This document shows positions 5,935 to 7,653 of a DNA stretch of 7,653 nucleotides, piece by piece. This DNA is from DASUHT01 sp051955775 (lineage in GTDB: Bacteria; Actinomycetota; Thermoleophilia; Gaiellales; JAICJC01), in the NCBI GenBank assembly GCA_051955775.1, contig JBQCGJ010000363.1, forward strand, positions 1 to 7,653, read 5' to 3'. Each line of letters opens with the position of its first letter. Position 1 is the stretch's first letter. The position numbers were made by a program, and so were the translations under genes. The notes under the pieces are model-generated. The model searched no databases. It was given only the letters and a program-made list of their open reading frames with translations, and had not been told where the DNA came from.

Positions 5935-6927
5935 CTAGTGTCGGTGGTAGCCGTCGGCCCGCAGCCAGTCCACGGTGTCCCGCACGGTGTCCGCTAGCGG
6001 ACGGGTGGTGAAGCCGAGTTCGCTGCGCGCCTTGGCGGCCGTCCCGAACCACCAGTGCGAGCTCGAGACGAGCTCCTGGTCATCCAGGGGCAGCGGGATC
6101 CGCACAGCGTTGCCAGCCCGCAAAAGCGGTCGTAGCAGTCCGGTCGGCGTGTGTATCTGGAGGCGCCTGCGGCCCGCCACCCGCCCGACCAGGTCGAAGA
6201 ACTCGCGGTGGGACAGGTTGCCCTCGTCGTTGGTCAGGATGTACCGCTGCCCCGGCTCGCCGCGCTGCTCGGCCAGCAGGTGGCCCGCCACCACGTCCCG
6301 GGCGTCCACGTAGGACAGGCCGCCGTCGACCGTGAACCGCAGCCACCCCCGCAGATACTCCTCCACTGGCCACGACGAGACGCGGTTGACGTCCCCGGGC
6401 CCGATCACGAACCCGGGGTTGGTGATCACCACGTCCAGCCCTTCAGCTGCGGCCTGGATCGCCAGCTGCTCGCCCGCGGCCTTGCTGCGGGCGTATCGGA
6501 AGTCGGCCCGCCCGTCGTCGCCGTCCAGCATCCAGGCCCCCTCGTCCCGCGGATGCTTTGGCGAGCCGGCGGGGCCCATGGCGGAGATGCTGGAGGTGAA
6601 CACCACGCGCTGCACGCCGGCCTCTCGCGCGGCGTCGAGCAGCACGCGGGCGCCGTCGACGTTGGCGCTGCGAAGCAGCGGCTCGTCGCGCGCGCGGTGA
6701 CCCACGTGCCCGGCCATGTGGAACACGGTCTGGCAGCCGCTCGCTGCCGCCCGCACAGCGGCTGGATCGAGGATGTCTCCGCGTACCAGCTCGGCGCCCT
6801 CCGGCACGCGCGCGGCGGCGCGATCCGACCGCACCAGCGCCCGTACTGGACGGTTCTGGGCGAGCAGCTCACGGACGAGCTCCGCTCCGAGGTAGCCGGA
6901 GGCGCCGGTGACCAGGGCGGTCGACAC
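5935..6927 (-). CDS. NAD(P)-dependent epimerase/dehydratase (extended SDR)
   Basis: A Rossmann-fold oxidoreductase of 330 residues, the normal length for extended SDRs. It shows the dinucleotide motif TGASGYLG (7-14), acidic GDILDP (50-55), HMAGHVGH (70-77), NVDGARVLLDAA (89-100), the catalytic Ser region FTSSISAMGP (110-119) and the YARSK active site (Tyr145, Lys149). The pattern, including NPGFVIGPGD, YVDARDVVAGHLLA and GQRYILTND, resembles dihydroflavonol-4-reductase/HpnA-like members that act on sugars, sterol-type or phenolic ketones; the substrate cannot be assigned. The frame is open from 7035, but GTG 6927 is chosen. It puts the first beta strand at the N-terminus as usual, removes an atypical Arg/Ala/His-rich 36-residue leader, and sits 8 nt after a TAGGGT box. 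Cytoplasmic, no signal peptide. It is transcribed in the same direction as the kinase gene but separated by 116 bp. Confidence 0.88.
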   Translation of the reverse strand: MSTALVTGASGYLGAELVRELLAQNRPVRALVRSDRAAARVPEGAELVRGDILDPAAVRAAASGCQTVFHMAGHVGHRARDEPLLRSANVDGARVLLDAAREAGVQRVVFTSSISAMGPAGSPKHPRDEGAWMLDGDDGRADFRYARSKAAGEQLAIQAAAEGLDVVITNPGFVIGPGDVNRVSSWPVEEYLRGWLRFTVDGGLSYVDARDVVAGHLLAEQRGEPGQRYILTNDEGNLSHREFFDLVGRVAGRRRLQIHTPTGLLRPLLRAGNAVRIPLPLDDQELVSSSHWWFGTAAKARSELGFTTRPLADTVRDTVDWLRADGYHRH

Positions 6928-6935
6928 GAGCCGGG

Positions 6936-6941
6936 ACCCTA
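6936..6941 (-). promoter_or_regulatory. -10 box for a leaderless SDR transcript
   Basis: TAGGGT on the minus strand ends 8 nt before the GTG at 6927-6925. This is the leaderless spacing also seen at the tmk and HIT genes. The same bases could act as a poor Shine-Dalgarno (AGGG), so the two readings are not separated by sequence alone. Confidence 0.45.
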
Positions 6942-7092
6942 CAGGCAGGCGCTGACGGGCGGCCGGGGCAGTATCACCGGCCGCCCGCCGCGTGTCTGCG
7001 GGGCAGGCGTGGTGACCCCTGTGCCGCCCGATCATCTGCCCAAGGAAGCGTTCATGCCCCCGAGCGACACCGGCTCTTCTCCACGTTCTGGA

Positions 7093-7116
7093 CCCACACC
7101 CCGTCGGGGGCGTGGG
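7093..7116. other. Imperfect hairpin in the gap between the SDR gene and the tRNA
   Basis: CCCAC (7093-7097) pairs with GTGGG (7112-7116), and CCCC (7099-7102) with GGGG (7106-7109), around a 3-nt loop with a small internal bulge. No T-run follows on either strand. It lies in a 275-bp gap (6928-7202) where I see no gene: the frames on both strands are Pro/Arg/Ser-rich and lack a supported start. Role unknown. Confidence 0.35.
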
Positions 7117-7186
7117 CCAACGCTATCACGTGTTCGGCGGCTTCCCAGGCCGTTTGCGGACGCCGATCGCGCCCGGAACCGCGCGG

Positions 7187-7192
7187 TAGACT
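7187..7192 (+). promoter_or_regulatory. Candidate -10 box for tRNA-Thr
   Basis: TAGACT ends 10 nt before the first base of the tRNA, so transcription would start at about 7199-7200 with only a few bases of 5' leader for RNase P to remove. The -35 region is not recognisable: TTGCGG at 7154-7159 is 27 nt away, too far. Confidence 0.45.
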
Positions 7193-7202
7193 TTCGTCCT
7201 GC

Positions 7203-7275
7203 GCCGACGTAGCTCAGCTGGTAGAGCACCTCACTCGTAATGAGGTGGTCCGGGGTTCGAGTCCCCGCGTCGGCT
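7203..7275 (+). tRNA. tRNA-Thr, anticodon CGT
   Basis: Full cloverleaf of 73 nt. Acceptor GCCGACG (7203-7209) pairs with CGTCGGC (7268-7274) with T7275 as discriminator. The D stem is GCTC/GAGC (7212-7215, 7224-7227). The anticodon stem is CCTCA/TGAGG (7229-7233, 7241-7245) with loop CTCGTAA and anticodon CGT at 7236-7238. The T stem is CGGGG/CCCCG (7251-7255, 7263-7267) with loop TTCGAGT. It reads codon ACG, frequent in GC-rich genomes. The 3' CCA is not encoded and must be added by the nucleotidyltransferase. All stems are perfectly paired, so it should be functional. Confidence 0.97.
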
Positions 7276-7301
7276 CTCCACCTTCCACCGTCGCCGCGGA
7301 G

Positions 7302-7307
7302 TAGCAT
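7302..7307 (+). promoter_or_regulatory. -10 box for a leaderless HIT-gene transcript
   Basis: TAGCAT ends 7 nt before the ATG at 7315, and no Shine-Dalgarno precedes that ATG. The box lies only 27 nt after the tRNA, so its -35 region would overlap the tRNA's 3' flank. Read-through from the tRNA promoter is the alternative. Confidence 0.5.
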
Positions 7308-7314
7308 CGGTGAC

Positions 7315-7653
7315 ATGGCTGATTGGCGCGACGACCGAGTCGGGTCAGCCGGCCGTGGCGAGAATCCGCTGGTGATGGCTCGCATGCGCAGCGGCTTCGC
7401 GGTCATCGGCGACACGCAGCACCTGCCGGGATACTCACTCCTGCTCACGGACGACCCGGCAGCGAATCACCTGACCGATCTCGACTGGGAACGACGCAAG
7501 GAGTTCCTGTTCGATCTGTCCCTCCTCGGCGAGGCTGTCCAGCGGGCATGCCGGGAGAACGGCCTTCGCCGGATCAACTACGAGGTGCTCGGCAACTCGT
7601 CCACGGTCCTTCACGGACACGTGCATGCTCGCTACGACTGGGAGCCGGCGGAG
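7315..7653 (+). CDS. HIT-family (histidine triad) nucleotide hydrolase-like protein, 3' end outside the window
   Basis: The first 113 residues of an open frame that reaches the right edge. The histidine triad is seen as LHGHVHARY (99-107): His100, His102 and His104 in the H-x-H-x-H pattern, the middle region of the active site that attacks the alpha-phosphate of nucleotides. Upstream, NPLVMARMRSGFAVIGD (17-33), LPGYSLLLTDD (37-47), a helix LLGEAVQRAC (70-79) and INYEVLGNSS (87-96) fit the HIT fold. Members hydrolyse diadenosine polyphosphates, AMP conjugates or adenylylated intermediates; the exact substrate is not predictable. The ATG at 7315 is chosen from the TAGCAT box 7 nt upstream and the normal position of the first conserved segment. 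Cytoplasmic, no signal peptide. Galactose-1-phosphate uridylyltransferase-type enzymes share the fold but are longer and carry other motifs. Confidence 0.85.
   Translation, partial: MADWRDDRVGSAGRGENPLVMARMRSGFAVIGDTQHLPGYSLLLTDDPAANHLTDLDWERRKEFLFDLSLLGEAVQRACRENGLRRINYEVLGNSSTVLHGHVHARYDWEPAE

Noticed and set aside
5905..5935. GGGGTTCCCC plus a T5 run near the SDR stop as a terminator
   Set aside because: The stem is short, and the T-run lies on the plus strand, where no gene ends. On the minus strand the order (A-run first, then stem) is wrong for termination of the SDR transcript.
7052..7195. Protein-like minus-strand tail (AEHVIALAHAPDGVWVQNVE, then a TGA stop) between the SDR gene and the tRNA
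   Set aside because: It reads plausibly for about 30 residues but lacks an ATG or GTG with a ribosome site, and its frame runs back into the tRNA. It could be a remnant, but nothing supports a gene.
6151..7212. 353-codon plus-strand frame opposite the SDR gene, running into the tRNA
   Set aside because: No recognisable domain, it overlaps the tRNA-Thr 5' end, and the minus strand holds intact SDR motifs.
7032..7448. Minus-strand ORF of 138 codons covering the tRNA, containing GTRTPDHLITSEVLYQLSYV
   Set aside because: The peptide is the known artefact of translating the antisense of a tRNA gene. The frame also covers the promoter region and the HIT gene start and has no supported start of its own.

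Overview
The window is roughly 70% GC. Leaderless-type starts (a TANNNT box 7-8 nt before a GTG or ATG), GTG and TTG start codons and the protein sequences suggest a high-GC actinobacterium. A deep lineage such as class Thermoleophilia (Solirubrobacter/Gaiella-like) fits best, because a RicT/YaaT homologue sits next to holB. The assignment is inferred from gene content and style; no marker gene proves it.

Layout. 1-536 (minus strand, running off the left edge): a secreted protein of unknown function with a signal peptide and a strong Shine-Dalgarno. 537-652: divergent promoter region. 653-4223 (plus): a tightly packed four-gene operon, tmk (thymidylate kinase), holB-like (DNA polymerase III delta prime), ricT/yaaT-like (PSP1 domain, Cys-rich) and a class II aldolase/adducin-family protein with an extra N-terminal region. 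Three of its junctions are a 4-nt overlap, a 3-nt gap and a 4-nt overlap. 4224-4375: a convergent intergenic space holding a perfect 26-bp inverted repeat, a third partial copy of its core, and a nested 10-bp hairpin; it looks like a REP/MITE-type element or a bidirectional terminator. 4376-5818 (minus): a soluble double-PAS histidine kinase of the NarL/DesK (HisKA_3) class without a partner regulator in view. 5935-6927 (minus): an extended-SDR NAD(P)-dependent epimerase/dehydratase/reductase. 7203-7275 (plus): tRNA-Thr(CGT). 7315-7653 (plus, running off the right edge): a HIT-family nucleotide hydrolase-like protein.

How it works together. tmk and holB link dTTP supply to the replicative clamp loader, and tmk...holB-ricT is an order also known from Firmicutes. 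The aldolase is translationally coupled to this housekeeping operon although no metabolic link is obvious. The kinase and the SDR gene are both on the minus strand, but a 116-bp AT-richer gap with its own promoter-like box separates them, so they are probably independent units. No CRISPR array, transposase, phage gene or toxin-antitoxin pair was seen. The least explained parts are the repeat element at 4235-4370, the Cys-site changes in the delta prime and RicT-like proteins, and the N-terminal region of the aldolase.
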